Shown here: piece by piece, positions 26,285 to 33,449 of the stretch
How the letters are laid out: every line of letters starts with the position of its first letter
Position numbering within the stretch: the stretch's first letter is position 1
Source of the DNA: UBA5738 sp035362275
GTDB lineage: Bacteria > Patescibacteriota > Minisyncoccia > Minisyncoccales > UBA5738
Length of the DNA stretch: 64,000 bases
Reading direction: 5' to 3'
Assembly (NCBI GenBank): GCA_035362275.1
Contig: DAOSDI010000001.1
Span: 1 to 64,000 of the forward strand
The notes under the pieces: model-generated
The model's database searches: none
What the model saw: the letters and a program-made list of their open reading frames with translations, nothing else
What the model was told of the DNA's origin: nothing
Translations under genes and position numbers: made by a program

Positions 26285-26917
26285 TTATTCAAATTCCACG
26301 GGGACAATCAGTTGGTTGTTGTGTTCGGAAAGTCCCGACGGATTATCTTTTTGCAAAATCAAGGTGCCGGCGGTCGTTGGCGGGGCCGTGAATTCAAACG
26401 TGGCCAGAAATTCAACAAAATCCTCGGTCATCCAATCGCTTTGCGCGGCGGCAGTGCCATTTGCCAGTTCATTGCCGTTTTCATCCATTAATTTTACCGG
26501 GAAAGATGCTTCAAAAAACCAGTTGCCGCGAGCTTTGCCGCTGATGATGAGCGGGCTGGCGATTTTTGCGTTCGGCCGCGGTGAATAGATCATTATCAAG
26601 TCGGCCAATTCCATTTCGTTGCCAATGTTTTGCGTGAATATTTTTCCGTCCGGAGTGGAACATCTTGCCGGATAAATTTCCTCCACTGGATTGCCGCCGG
26701 CAACGCATTCTTGAAAATTTTTAATTCCGTTTTCTTCATTTTTGTTTTCTTCGGTCTTGACCGGCTCAATGGTTGCCGTACTTGAACGGTTTGCCGTTTT
26801 ACCGGACATTACCGGCACCTTTGAGGATTGATATTGCACGAAAACAATCACTGCCCCGGTAAGCACAACTCCGATCACCGAAATAATGGCCAATGCCATA
26901 ATTTCTTTTTGATTCAT
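26285..26917 (-). CDS. Membrane-anchored Gmad2 (Ig-like) domain protein
   Basis: 210 aa. One N-terminal membrane helix (IMALAIISVIGVVLTGAVIVFV) is followed by a low-complexity linker. A small two-cysteine motif comes next (FQECVAGGNPVEEIYPARCSTPDGK). A C-terminal Gmad2 immunoglobulin-like domain ends the protein (IMIYSPRPNAKIASPLIISG, ARGNWFFEASFPVKLMDENG, LILQKDNPSGL). It is probably a surface protein exposed outside the cytoplasmic membrane. The two-cysteine motif reappears in the secreted protein at 40122-40616. Confidence 0.8.
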   Translation of the reverse strand: MNQKEIMALAIISVIGVVLTGAVIVFVQYQSSKVPVMSGKTANRSSTATIEPVKTEENKNEENGIKNFQECVAGGNPVEEIYPARCSTPDGKIFTQNIGNEMELADLIMIYSPRPNAKIASPLIISGKARGNWFFEASFPVKLMDENGNELANGTAAAQSDWMTEDFVEFLATFEFTAPPTTAGTLILQKDNPSGLSEHNNQLIVPVEFE

Positions 26918-26939
26918 ATGTTTTAAATCCTAAACTTTT

Positions 26940-28007
26940 TTACGCGTTGGCTTTGATTTCGATCACATCGCCGTCTTTAACAACATACTCCTTGCCTTCG
27001 GTGCGCAAAAGCCCTTTTTCCCGGGCCGGGGAAAAGCCGCCGGCGTTAAGCAAATCTTGCCAATTGATCACTTCGGCGCGGATGAATTTTTTTTCAAAAT
27101 CGGTGTGGATGACGCCGCCGGCTTTCGGGGCGGCATTTCCCTTTTTTAGCGTCCAGGCGCGGGTTTCATCCGGTCCGGTGGTGAAAAAAGTGATTAGTTC
27201 CAAAAGCTCGTAGGATTTTTTTATCAGCAAATCCAGATTTTCCCCCGAAGGCAGATTGAAATCTTCTTTTTCCGCGTCGGTGAGGCCTTCGCCGTCGCTT
27301 TCCCCCAAGATGTCAATCACGATATGCGGCAATTTTTCTCTTTCAAATTTTTCGGCGATATCCTTTCCGATTTCATCGGGTTTGCCGTTTAAAACATAAA
27401 GGCGCGGCTTCATTGTGAGCAGTTGCAGGCGGTTGACATTCTTTTTTTCCTCCTCGGTGAATTCAGCTTCGGACAATATTTTTCCCGCTTCCAAAAATGA
27501 TTTCGCTTTTTGCAGGGCCTGCATTTCTTCTTTGGCGCCGGGCTTGTTGCCGCGCACTTCGCTTTCCACGGATTCAAGCCGCTTTGACGCCGTTTCCAAA
27601 TCCTTTAGCGCCAATTCGGTGTCCAAGATTTCTTTGTCGCGCCAAGGATCAATTGAGTCCTGCGTATTGATGATTTTTTCGTTGCCAAAAGCGCGCAAAA
27701 TATATAAAATTGCGTCGGTCTCCCGGATATTCTGCAAAAATTTATTGCCCAGACCCTCCCCTTGCGCGGCGCCCTTTACCAGCCCGGCGATGTCCACAAA
27801 TTCTACCGTGGCATAGATTTTTTTTGCCGATTTGGTCAATTCCGCCAGCCGGTCAACGCGCTTGTCGGCAACCGGCACCACGCCGATATTCGGCTCAATG
27901 GTGCAAAACGGATAGTTGGCGCATTCAGCCTGTTTTTTGGTGATGGCTTTGAATAATGTGGATTTGCCCACGTTGGGCAGGCCCACGATGCCCACATGAA
28001 GACTCAT
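26940..28007 (-). CDS. ychF: Obg-like ATPase YchF
   Basis: 355 aa. P-loop GLPNVGKSTLFKAIT at the N terminus, switch II DIAGLVKGAAQGEGLGNKFL, a central coiled coil, and the YVLNGKPDE segment in place of NKxD, which in this family fits ATP over GTP. A C-terminal TGS domain follows (FFTTGPDETRAWTLKKG). It associates with ribosomes and stress responses. Tandem copies of ATTTTCAA lie upstream at 28012-28066 with no clear promoter. Confidence 0.95.
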   Translation of the reverse strand: MSLHVGIVGLPNVGKSTLFKAITKKQAECANYPFCTIEPNIGVVPVADKRVDRLAELTKSAKKIYATVEFVDIAGLVKGAAQGEGLGNKFLQNIRETDAILYILRAFGNEKIINTQDSIDPWRDKEILDTELALKDLETASKRLESVESEVRGNKPGAKEEMQALQKAKSFLEAGKILSEAEFTEEEKKNVNRLQLLTMKPRLYVLNGKPDEIGKDIAEKFEREKLPHIVIDILGESDGEGLTDAEKEDFNLPSGENLDLLIKKSYELLELITFFTTGPDETRAWTLKKGNAAPKAGGVIHTDFEKKFIRAEVINWQDLLNAGGFSPAREKGLLRTEGKEYVVKDGDVIEIKANA

Positions 28008-28147
28008 AAATTTTCAATTTTCAATTTTCAATTTCCATTGAATTTTCAATGAAACAATTTTCAATTAAAAACAAATAACAATAATGCTTGATTATTGTCC
28101 GTTTTCGCCCAAAATTCAAGCCAAATCACGGATGTTCTCTCAATTTA

Positions 28148-28606
28148 TTAAACGGTTTCGCAGTTTTTGGATAAATTGCCGTTGATTTTTTCAATCCAGC
28201 AAATGTCAATGCGGCGTTTCAAAACGCCGATAAAAACTCCCAAATCATAACCCAAATTGCCGGCGACCGCGTCTTGCAGTTTTTTTATGTCCAAACGCGC
28301 CGCCAAGCTGTCTTTGCCGCCTTTTTTGATTTCAAAAATTATGCAATTGTTCGGGCTTAATCTTTTGTGAATGATAATATCCGGCCGGATTTTATCTCCT
28401 GCGCCGTTCTTTTTGGCGGTTAATAAATTGCGGCTGTATTCGCAATCAACATTCAGTTCGCGGAACAAATTTCCCAAATATACCGCGATCCGATGGCTGA
28501 TTGCCGCCTCGTAAATATTAACCTTCAAAAGTGCGGCACGGTCAAGCGCCTTGAATTCCCGCACCGCTTCCCTGATTTTTTCCTTGGCGTCTTGAATTTG
28601 TATCAT
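28148..28606 (-). CDS. PD-(D/E)XK nuclease-like protein
   Basis: 152 aa. The order VNIYEAAISHRIAVYLGNLF, VDCEYSRN, RPDIIIHKR, IIFEIKKGG gives the E-(H)-D-ExK arrangement of PD-(D/E)XK nucleases. The pattern belongs to a common uncharacterised bacterial family. It stands alone on the reverse strand between ychF and the isoprenoid cluster. No specificity domain is attached. A role in restriction or repair is possible. Confidence 0.65.
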   Translation of the reverse strand: MIQIQDAKEKIREAVREFKALDRAALLKVNIYEAAISHRIAVYLGNLFRELNVDCEYSRNLLTAKKNGAGDKIRPDIIIHKRLSPNNCIIFEIKKGGKDSLAARLDIKKLQDAVAGNLGYDLGVFIGVLKRRIDICWIEKINGNLSKNCETV

Positions 28607-28681
28607 TGTTTTTGATTTAAAAAATGATTCGCCTATTCTTGATTATGGCGCGTGCCAACCAAAAATTCAATGGGAAAAATT

Positions 28682-28710
28682 AAAAAACAGAGGTTCAACC
28701 CCTGTTTTTT
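28682..28710 (-). terminator. Intrinsic terminator of the cupin-isoprenoid operon
   Basis: AAAAACAG pairs with CTGTTTTT around an inner GGTT/AACC. On the reverse strand it is followed by T-rich sequence, 11 bp after the cupin stop at 28721. Confidence 0.7.
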
Positions 28711-28720
28711 GGTTTTTTAA

Positions 28721-29062
28721 TTATTTGACGGTTTTGTATTGGTCCGGCGACCAGGCGGGGGCGCAGGGCATAAAGATTTCCATATTGCCCTGCCAATAAA
28801 ATTTTTCGCCGGGATTTATCAAGACCAAATCGCCGGCGCCAATTTCATATTCTTTGTCTTCCACGGCCAATTTTCCCGAACCCGAAATGATATAGCCCAT
28901 TTCCTTGCAAACTTCATTGGCCGCCCAGCCTTTGTCGGGATAGCGTCCCGAAAGTTTGATCACCGCGCCGTTGATATCGCGATCGGTTGTCGGATATTCA
29001 AACGCAACGCAAGATTCGCCGTTTTTGAACTCCTTCCTTTGATTTTTGAAAATTATTTGCAT
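28721..29062 (-). CDS. Small cupin-domain protein
   Basis: 113 aa single beta-barrel cupin: GWAANEVCKEMGYIISGSGKLAVEDKEYEIGAGDLVLINPGEKFYW. The motif 1 His pair is largely missing, so metal binding is uncertain. It is the last gene of the reverse-strand operon and overlaps the Nudix gene by 10 bp. Possible roles are sugar or small-ligand binding; nothing in the sequence decides. Confidence 0.75.
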   Translation of the reverse strand: MQIIFKNQRKEFKNGESCVAFEYPTTDRDINGAVIKLSGRYPDKGWAANEVCKEMGYIISGSGKLAVEDKEYEIGAGDLVLINPGEKFYWQGNMEIFMPCAPAWSPDQYKTVK

Positions 29063-29607
29063 ATTATTTTCTCAATTCTGCCGATTCCAGCGACTGTATT
29101 CGCATCTTTTGAAATCAGGCGCGCTTCTTCAAAAGTTTTCCATCCGATTTCATGGAATTCCTTTTGCAATAAATTTTTATCCGGCGCGAAACTTTTTGAA
29201 TCTTGCGGCAAAAAGAACCAAATATCATAATGAATTTTACATAACCTTCCGGCAGGATTATTTTCAACTTTTGTTATTGTCAGCAATTCCGGTTTTATGC
29301 CATTGGTAATCTTTATCTCAATCCCCCATTCCTCCTTAATCTCTCGCTCCAAGGTTTCATAAGGGGATTCATTTTTTTCCATATGTCCGCCGTTGAAAAG
29401 CCATAATCCGGATTTTTTGTGATGGCCGATAAATACCAATTTATTTTGCGGATCGTAAGCAGGAAAATAAACACAAAAATGCGAAAAAGGATTTTTGTCC
29501 TTGCCAAATTCTCTTTCGTTGATTCTTGCCGCAAATTCATTTTTTGTTTTGTTTGCGGCGAAGGTTTCATTTGTTATTTTTTGGAGCAGTTGACTTAATG
29601 TTTCCAT
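29053..29607 (-). CDS. Nudix hydrolase
   Basis: 184 aa. A complete Nudix box is present: G-x5-E-x7-RE-I-x-EE-x-G-I in GHMEKNESPYETLEREIKEE followed by WGI. The upstream strand VFIGHHKKSGLWLFNGG is typical. It hydrolyses a nucleoside diphosphate linked to another group; the substrate is not predictable. It lies two bases downstream of the isopentenyl phosphate kinase gene, so a link to prenyl phosphates is conceivable but unproven. Confidence 0.88.
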   Translation of the reverse strand: METLSQLLQKITNETFAANKTKNEFAARINEREFGKDKNPFSHFCVYFPAYDPQNKLVFIGHHKKSGLWLFNGGHMEKNESPYETLEREIKEEWGIEIKITNGIKPELLTITKVENNPAGRLCKIHYDIWFFLPQDSKSFAPDKNLLQKEFHEIGWKTFEEARLISKDANTVAGIGRIEKIICK

Positions 29608-29609
29608 TA

Positions 29610-30389
29610 TTATTGCAAATCAATAACGGTGCCGGCGGGCTTGCCTTCCAGGGCGTCTTTGAAATGTTTTAAGTCCACAATTTGGCAGACGATGCCGGTT
29701 TTTGCCGCCTCCATCAATTCAAGGTATTTTTGCTTCATTCCGCCGGTGACATCGGCGGCGGTGCTTCCCGAAAGGCATTTTTGAATATCTTGATAATTTT
29801 TGCGATTGATTTTGGGAATCAGCCGCGCGGTTTTATCCGTTTTGGGGTTGGCGGTGAAAATTCCTTCCACATCGCTCACCTCAATGATTTTCTCGGCCCC
29901 CATCTTTTTGGCAATATAAGGGGTGATTTGATCTCCCGAAAGAATTGCCGATCCCCAAGCTTTGTCAAACGCTGGTACGCCGTAGGCGACTGGCACCATT
30001 TTCAGGCGCAAAAGCCCTCCCATAGTTTCCGTGGCCATTGATACCAATCGTCCTCGTTCCAAGACCGCGTGGCTTGACGCTTGCGCCGGAAATGCGGGTA
30101 CGCCTTTCTTGATCAGTCGATTGCAAACCATGCAATTCAAATCGTTTTGCAATTTTTGGGTTTTGGCAAAAGCGAGAATTTGTTTTTCGCTGATGACGCT
30201 TTTATCAATGCCGGTTTGCTTCACCAAGGGATGGCCGAAAGATCCTACGCCGTGCACCAAAATATAAGATTCTTTGAAGCCTTTTAGTAAACTGCCGAGC
30301 TTATTGATGTTTCCGGCATTGATTTTTGGTTTTTTGCTTTCTTTTTTGGTGATTACCGAGCCGCCGATTTTGATGATAGTGAGAGGCAT
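29610..30389 (-). CDS. Isopentenyl phosphate kinase
   Basis: 259 aa amino-acid-kinase fold. IKIGGSVITKKESKKP at the N terminus, HGVGSFGHPLVKQTG with the His characteristic of IPKs, SGDQITPYIAKKMGAEKIIEVSDVEGIFTANP, and TGGMKQKYLELMEAAK. IPK converts isopentenyl phosphate to IPP with ATP, the last step of the alternative mevalonate pathway. It neighbours uppS and a geranylgeranyl-reductase-like gene, which supports the call over a generic carbamate or uridylate kinase. Confidence 0.85.
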   Translation of the reverse strand: MPLTIIKIGGSVITKKESKKPKINAGNINKLGSLLKGFKESYILVHGVGSFGHPLVKQTGIDKSVISEKQILAFAKTQKLQNDLNCMVCNRLIKKGVPAFPAQASSHAVLERGRLVSMATETMGGLLRLKMVPVAYGVPAFDKAWGSAILSGDQITPYIAKKMGAEKIIEVSDVEGIFTANPKTDKTARLIPKINRKNYQDIQKCLSGSTAADVTGGMKQKYLELMEAAKTGIVCQIVDLKHFKDALEGKPAGTVIDLQ

Positions 30390-30454
30390 AATGATAAAAT
30401 CAAAATTAAAAAATCAAAAATGAAAATTAACTTCAAATCAAAAATTTTGGAAAA

Positions 30455-31147
30455 TTATTTGCCGAAGCGCCGTTGGCGCGATGCATATTCCGCCAGTGCC
30501 GCGTCAAGGTCATTTTCGCCAAAATCCGGCCAATATTTTTTCACAAACAGAAATTCCGAATAGGCCGCTTGCCACAATAAAAATCCGGACAGCCGCTGTT
30601 CCCCGCCGGTGCGGATGATCAAATCCACATCCGAAGTCCAAAGATTATCTTTAACGGTGTCCTCGGTGATTTTATCCGGATCAATCCCCTTTTTGACGAT
30701 TTTTTTGATTGCGTCCACTAATTCCGCCCGCCCTCCGTAGCTGAGAGCCAAGTTTAACGTCATGCCGGTTTTGTTTTTTGTTTCCGATTCTATTTTTTCT
30801 ATTTGATCTTTGATGTCGCGGGCGAATTTTTCTTTCTGGCCAAGGATATTGATTTTGACGTTTTTTTCATTGAATTTCCCAAAATAATCCGATAGCGATT
30901 TTCTGAAAATATCCATTAAATAATCAACCTCTTCCTTGGAACGATGCCAATTTTCGGTTGAAAAACAAAAAAGCGTGAGTGTTTTAATTCCTCTGTCTTG
31001 AGCCGCTTGTATGATTAGTTTAACATTTTCAAAGCCTTTGTGATGGCCCTCCAGTGTTGGCAGGCTGTGTTCTTTGGCCCAGCGGCGGTTGCCATCAAGA
31101 ATAATTCCCAAATGCCGGGGCGGATTTTTTTGGTTTTTCATTATCAA
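30455..31147 (-). CDS. uppS: Undecaprenyl diphosphate synthase (cis-prenyltransferase)
   Basis: 230 aa. Signature HLGIILDGNRRWAKEHSLPTLEGH with the catalytic Asp, then FCFSTENWHRSKEEV, LNLALSYGGRAELVDAI, DLIIRTGGEQRLSGFLLWQAAYSEF. It condenses IPP units on farnesyl diphosphate to make the lipid carrier used by MraY and MurG. The usual RTSGE is here RTGGE. ATG 31141 (MKNQKN) is an alternative start. It begins two bases after the flavoprotein stop. Confidence 0.94.
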   Translation of the reverse strand: MIMKNQKNPPRHLGIILDGNRRWAKEHSLPTLEGHHKGFENVKLIIQAAQDRGIKTLTLFCFSTENWHRSKEEVDYLMDIFRKSLSDYFGKFNEKNVKINILGQKEKFARDIKDQIEKIESETKNKTGMTLNLALSYGGRAELVDAIKKIVKKGIDPDKITEDTVKDNLWTSDVDLIIRTGGEQRLSGFLLWQAAYSEFLFVKKYWPDFGENDLDAALAEYASRQRRFGK

Positions 31148-31149
31148 AA

Positions 31150-32148
31150 TTAAATTTTTCGATTGAATTTCAACAGATAATCGCCGTCAAGATTGATGTT
31201 TTGCGGAATGATCCACGGAAAATGAAATCCGGCGGTATAGGCGCAGAATTTGGCCGCTTTTCCTGCCATTATCCTCAAATTAAAAAAGCGCGCAGCGTCT
31301 TTCCTGTATTGTAGGAAATCGGGGAAATTTTTCAAGAGGATGCCGGCTTGCGTCAAATTCCAGATAACTCCCCCGCCCGACCAGGGTTTGGTGAGACCCG
31401 AAGCATCGCCGCAGAGCGTGATTTTGGCATTCTCCGGAATGGCCAGTCCTTGCGGGATGATCGCCGATTTTAAATTTTTCAGCTTTAAATTTCTTTGGGC
31501 GGCAAAATCATCAAAGAGTTTGCGCGCCGTTTCGGGTTTTTCCATTATTCCCCATTCAACATCTTCGCCGCGCGGGATTTGCCACAGAAATCCGTTTTTT
31601 GTTGCCCAAGTTTCCACGAAATCCGAGCTATCCCGCTTTTGTTCAAATCCTTGTATTCCCAGCTGGAATGACAAATGAAAAGGGTCCGACCCTTTTTTAA
31701 AAAGGGTCCGACCCTTTTTAAAAGCAAGGTAGTTTCGCGTGGGCGAAAGGGCGCCGTCGGCGCCGATGACGCGATCATATTCGGAAAACAGTTTCTCCAG
31801 CTTGGCGGGATCAATATTTTGGCCGGTGCGGATGTTGGCGCCCGCTTGCGTTGCCAGTGCGCCGGCAAGCAAATCCAACTGCGCGTGGTCAATGACGGAA
31901 AATCGCGGGCGAAATTTTATCCGTATCGTTCTTTTGGGAAAATTGATGATGCAAGAACCGATTTGATTGGTTTCAAGTTGTCGCGCTTCGGGAAAAAAAT
32001 CAAAAAGCCGCGCCGAAAACAGCCCCGAACAGCATTGCTTGCCGATGGTTTTTTTCTTTTCAAAAACAAAAACCTCATTCCCCTTTTGCGCCAAATTTTT
32101 TGCCAAATAGAGCCCGCAAACCCCGGCCCCGACAATCGCAATTTTCAT
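31150..32148 (-). CDS. Geranylgeranyl-reductase-like FAD flavoprotein
   Basis: 332 aa. The dinucleotide-binding motif MKIAIVGAGVCGLYLAKNLA opens the protein. The family CSGLFSARLF motif, RVIGADGALSPTR and the second FAD motif TLCGDASGLTKPWSGGGVIW follow. Related enzymes reduce double bonds of prenyl chains; the genomic link with IPK and UppS fits that. Residues about 143-157 (KGRTLFKKGSDPF) are encoded by two tandem copies of a 21-bp palindrome and probably form a non-native surface insertion. Confidence 0.82.
   Translation of the reverse strand: MKIAIVGAGVCGLYLAKNLAQKGNEVFVFEKKKTIGKQCCSGLFSARLFDFFPEARQLETNQIGSCIINFPKRTIRIKFRPRFSVIDHAQLDLLAGALATQAGANIRTGQNIDPAKLEKLFSEYDRVIGADGALSPTRNYLAFKKGRTLFKKGSDPFHLSFQLGIQGFEQKRDSSDFVETWATKNGFLWQIPRGEDVEWGIMEKPETARKLFDDFAAQRNLKLKNLKSAIIPQGLAIPENAKITLCGDASGLTKPWSGGGVIWNLTQAGILLKNFPDFLQYRKDAARFFNLRIMAGKAAKFCAYTAGFHFPWIIPQNINLDGDYLLKFNRKI
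31678..31719. repeat. Tandem 21-bp palindromes inserted in frame in a coding sequence
   Basis: Two back-to-back copies (31678-31698 and 31699-31719) of a palindrome with arms AAAAGGGTC / GACCCTTTT around a single C. The combined 42 bp keep the reading frame and add the peptide KGRTLFKKGSDPF. This resembles the in-frame palindromic elements known from Rickettsia. Confidence 0.75.
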
Positions 32149-32178
32149 ATAGCCCCATCATAGCGCAACAATCAAAAC

Positions 32179-32206
32179 TTGACAAAAAATATAATTTATG
32201 TTTAAT
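32179..32206 (+). promoter_or_regulatory. Promoter for the small membrane gene
   Basis: TTGACA (32179-32184) and TTTAAT (32201-32206) are 16 bp apart; the ORF starts eight bases later. A TATAAT at 32190 lacks a matching -35. Confidence 0.5.
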
Positions 32207-32213
32207 AAATCTT

Positions 32214-32504
32214 ATGGCGAGTATTTCGGATATAGCCAATATTGCCATGACTATCGTTGTTTATTTTTTTATAATTGCAATGATAGATTGGTGGGTAACG
32301 TCGAAAAAAATTTGGAATTTAGCGAGGATACTATTGGTTTCGTGCACATATTTCATGTTGGTACTCGTGATTTCCATGTGTTTGGGTTTCGCAACCGTAT
32401 TTTGGCAAGTTGCGTTGGGGTACGTTGCGTATTTTGCGTTTATCGTGTATTTTGGGCCAGCCCTTTTTGATGATAGCGATAATTACAGATTCTCTCGCTA
32501 TTGA
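32214..32504 (+). CDS. Small multi-span membrane protein, 96 aa
   Basis: From ATG 32214 (MASISDIANIAMTIVVYFFI). Three to four hydrophobic segments: 8-27, 38-60 and 63-85 (TVFWQVALGYVAYFAFIVYF), with a short charged tail. No family recognised. The start is placed close behind a promoter. A second promoter overlaps its 3' end at 32501. Base composition is AT-rich relative to the operons on either side. Confidence 0.6.
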   Translation: MASISDIANIAMTIVVYFFIIAMIDWWVTSKKIWNLARILLVSCTYFMLVLVISMCLGFATVFWQVALGYVAYFAFIVYFGPALFDDSDNYRFSRY

Positions 32505-32529
32505 CAGAACGATTAATTAATGATATATT
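32501..32529 (+). promoter_or_regulatory. Promoter followed by a perfect Shine-Dalgarno sequence
   Basis: TTGACA (32501-32506) and TATATT (32524-32529) are 17 bp apart. The predicted start near 32536 is followed at once by AAAGGAGGTGA (about 32538-32548), a full anti-16S match. The next in-frame ATG is not until 32589, and a hairpin (AGAAGAG/CTCTTCT) lies between. Confidence 0.6.
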
Positions 32530-32756
32530 GCAAAAGCAAAGGAGGTGAGAAAACGGCTGGAGAGAAGAGTAGGTCTCTTCTTGTTGCAATGGTTGCAATT
32601 GATTTGCAAAAAATCATGCGCGATTTTGCAAGAAGAGAGGGCAGGCTTTTAGAGCTTGCGGGAGTAAATATGAAAGATCGAGAATTTGTTCTTGATCTTG
32701 TAATCGATGCCTGCAACCTCATGAGGCGTGCCGCAAATGAAGGAAAAGAAGAGTGA
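32520..32756 (+). CDS. Small helical protein, start uncertain (78 or 55 aa)
   Basis: The ORF opens at ATG 32520, but the promoter at 32501-32529 would start the transcript after that codon. ATG 32589 (MVAIDLQKIMRDFARREG) is then more likely, giving 55 aa, all helical and highly charged (GRLLELAGVNMKDREFVLDLVIDACNLMRRAA). A perfect Shine-Dalgarno sequence sits 40 bases upstream with a hairpin in between. No homologue recognised. Confidence 0.5.
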   Translation: MIYCKSKGGEKTAGEKSRSLLVAMVAIDLQKIMRDFARREGRLLELAGVNMKDREFVLDLVIDACNLMRRAANEGKEE

Positions 32757-32884
32757 GTATGTTAGAGATAATTTTGATCATCCCTAATCCTCTGTTCCGG
32801 ACGATTAGGCGCAATGATTAAAGAATAAGAACTCTGACTCCATCATTCTTCCTTGGGGGAAAAATGCTTGATTCAAAGTGTTTC

Positions 32885-32911
32885 GCCCTCTTTTTTTTGA
32901 CAAAAGGCAAG
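32885..32911. repeat. 27-bp direct repeat, copy 1 (carries a TTGACA box)
   Basis: A 27-bp sequence containing GCCCTC, a run of eight T and GACAAAAGGCAAG is identical to 33306-33332. The T-run ends in TTGACA. In this copy TAATAA follows after 16 bp. Confidence 0.75.
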
Positions 32912-32926
32912 GGCTTGATAATAACT

Positions 32927-32966
32927 GTAGCCCGTAAACTCCAGCTCCGACGATCGCAATTTTCAT
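32927..32966 (-). pseudogene. Scar of a second FAD-flavoprotein gene (first 13 codons)
   Basis: On the reverse strand an ATG at 32966 opens MKIAIVGAGVYGL, nearly identical to the start of the flavoprotein at 31150-32148 (MKIAIVGAGVCGL). At DNA level the two differ almost only at third codon positions, so both once evolved as coding sequence. The homology then stops abruptly near the 27-bp repeat. It is a 5' remnant of a deleted Rossmann-fold paralogue. The rest of 32757-33032 holds the repeat and a promoter and no other supported gene. Confidence 0.55.
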
Positions 32967-32993
32967 TGACTTTATTTTATAAATTGATAGTAT
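32966..32993 (+). promoter_or_regulatory. Promoter for the gene at 33033
   Basis: TTGACT (32966-32971) and TAGTAT (32988-32993) are 16 bp apart. The strong Shine-Dalgarno AAGGAGGA at 33019-33026 lies six bases before ATG 33033. Confidence 0.55.
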
Positions 32994-33032
32994 CGCTTAA
33001 ACGGCTGTTTAACAAATCAAGGAGGATTCTTG

Positions 33033-33251
33033 ATGGATTGGAAAAGGATTCAATATTGGTACTATAGAAACTGGCGATGGATGTTTGATATTTTATTTTG
33101 GGTAATAATGCTTGTGGCATTTGCTATTCTGCTTTCTTTGCCACGTGATGAATGCAATATCTATGTTGGGCTTGCCATTCTTGGGCCGGCAGTTGTTTTC
33201 GGACTGGCGATTGGAAATATTATGTCGTGGTTGGCGGAGCGTTTTATGTAA
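33033..33251 (+). CDS. Small two-span membrane protein, 72 aa
   Basis: MDWKRIQYWYYRNWRWMFDI opens the protein; hydrophobic helices follow at about 18-36 and 45-66. An aromatic, basic N terminus suggests an N-in orientation. The Shine-Dalgarno AAGGAGGA at ideal spacing from ATG 33033 makes the start firm. No family recognised. It lies between the two copies of the 27-bp repeat. Confidence 0.65.
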   Translation: MDWKRIQYWYYRNWRWMFDILFWVIMLVAFAILLSLPRDECNIYVGLAILGPAVVFGLAIGNIMSWLAERFM

Positions 33252-33305
33252 TTATGACGCTGATTATCGATGGCATCTTAAATATAATCGTGGCGAAAGG
33301 CTGTA

Positions 33306-33332
33306 GCCCTCTTTTTTTTGACAAAAGGCAAG
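33306..33332. repeat. 27-bp direct repeat, copy 2
   Basis: Identical to 32885-32911. Here the TTGACA (33318-33323) pairs with TATGAA (33341-33346) at 17 bp and probably drives rpmA. Just upstream, CTGTAGCCC also matches the edge of the flavoprotein scar, so this copy looks like a recombination junction. Confidence 0.75.
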
Positions 33333-33346
33333 ATTTGCGCTATGAA
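33318..33346 (+). promoter_or_regulatory. Likely rpmA promoter
   Basis: TTGACA-N17-TATGAA, with the -35 box inside the 27-bp repeat. The predicted transcript would carry a leader of roughly 100 bases before rpmA. Confidence 0.55.
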
Positions 33347-33395
33347 TTAAATGTTGTTTGGAATAAATTAATTTTAGATTTGACTTGCGAATTTG

Positions 33396-33438
33396 TTGAG
33401 GATTGACCTCAAAATGCAAATTCCCGAGGTCAAACCTC
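33396..33438 (+). promoter_or_regulatory. rpmA leader with mutually exclusive hairpins
   Basis: Segment TTGAGG (33396-33401) can pair with CCTCAA (33407-33412). TTGACCTC (33403-33410) can instead pair with GAGGTCAA (33426-33433). GAGGT/ACCTC (33426-33438) can also close on itself. The overlap of these pairings means only one fold can form at a time, as in attenuators or ribosomal-protein autoregulatory leaders. It ends 11 bases before the start codon. Confidence 0.5.
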
Positions 33439-33449
33439 CACAAATTATT

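Noticed and set aside
28008..28147. Tandem ATTTTCAA copies upstream of ychF considered as CRISPR-like or operator array
   Set aside because: The units are 8 bp without spacers, matching the simple AT-rich repeats common between genes in this genome type.
28691..28704. GGTTCAACCCC resembling a tRNA T-arm
   Set aside because: It is the inner part of the terminator at 28682-28710; no acceptor stem, anticodon arm or tRNA-sized structure surrounds it.
32864..33067. Forward ORF of 67 aa across repeat copy 1 and the flavoprotein scar
   Set aside because: Its sequence is the translation of the repeat, the scar in the wrong strand and a promoter, so it is not a plausible gene.
33152..33406. Forward ORF of 84 aa overlapping the small membrane gene at 33033
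   Set aside because: It overlaps a better-supported gene, contains the 27-bp repeat and reaches into the rpmA leader hairpins.
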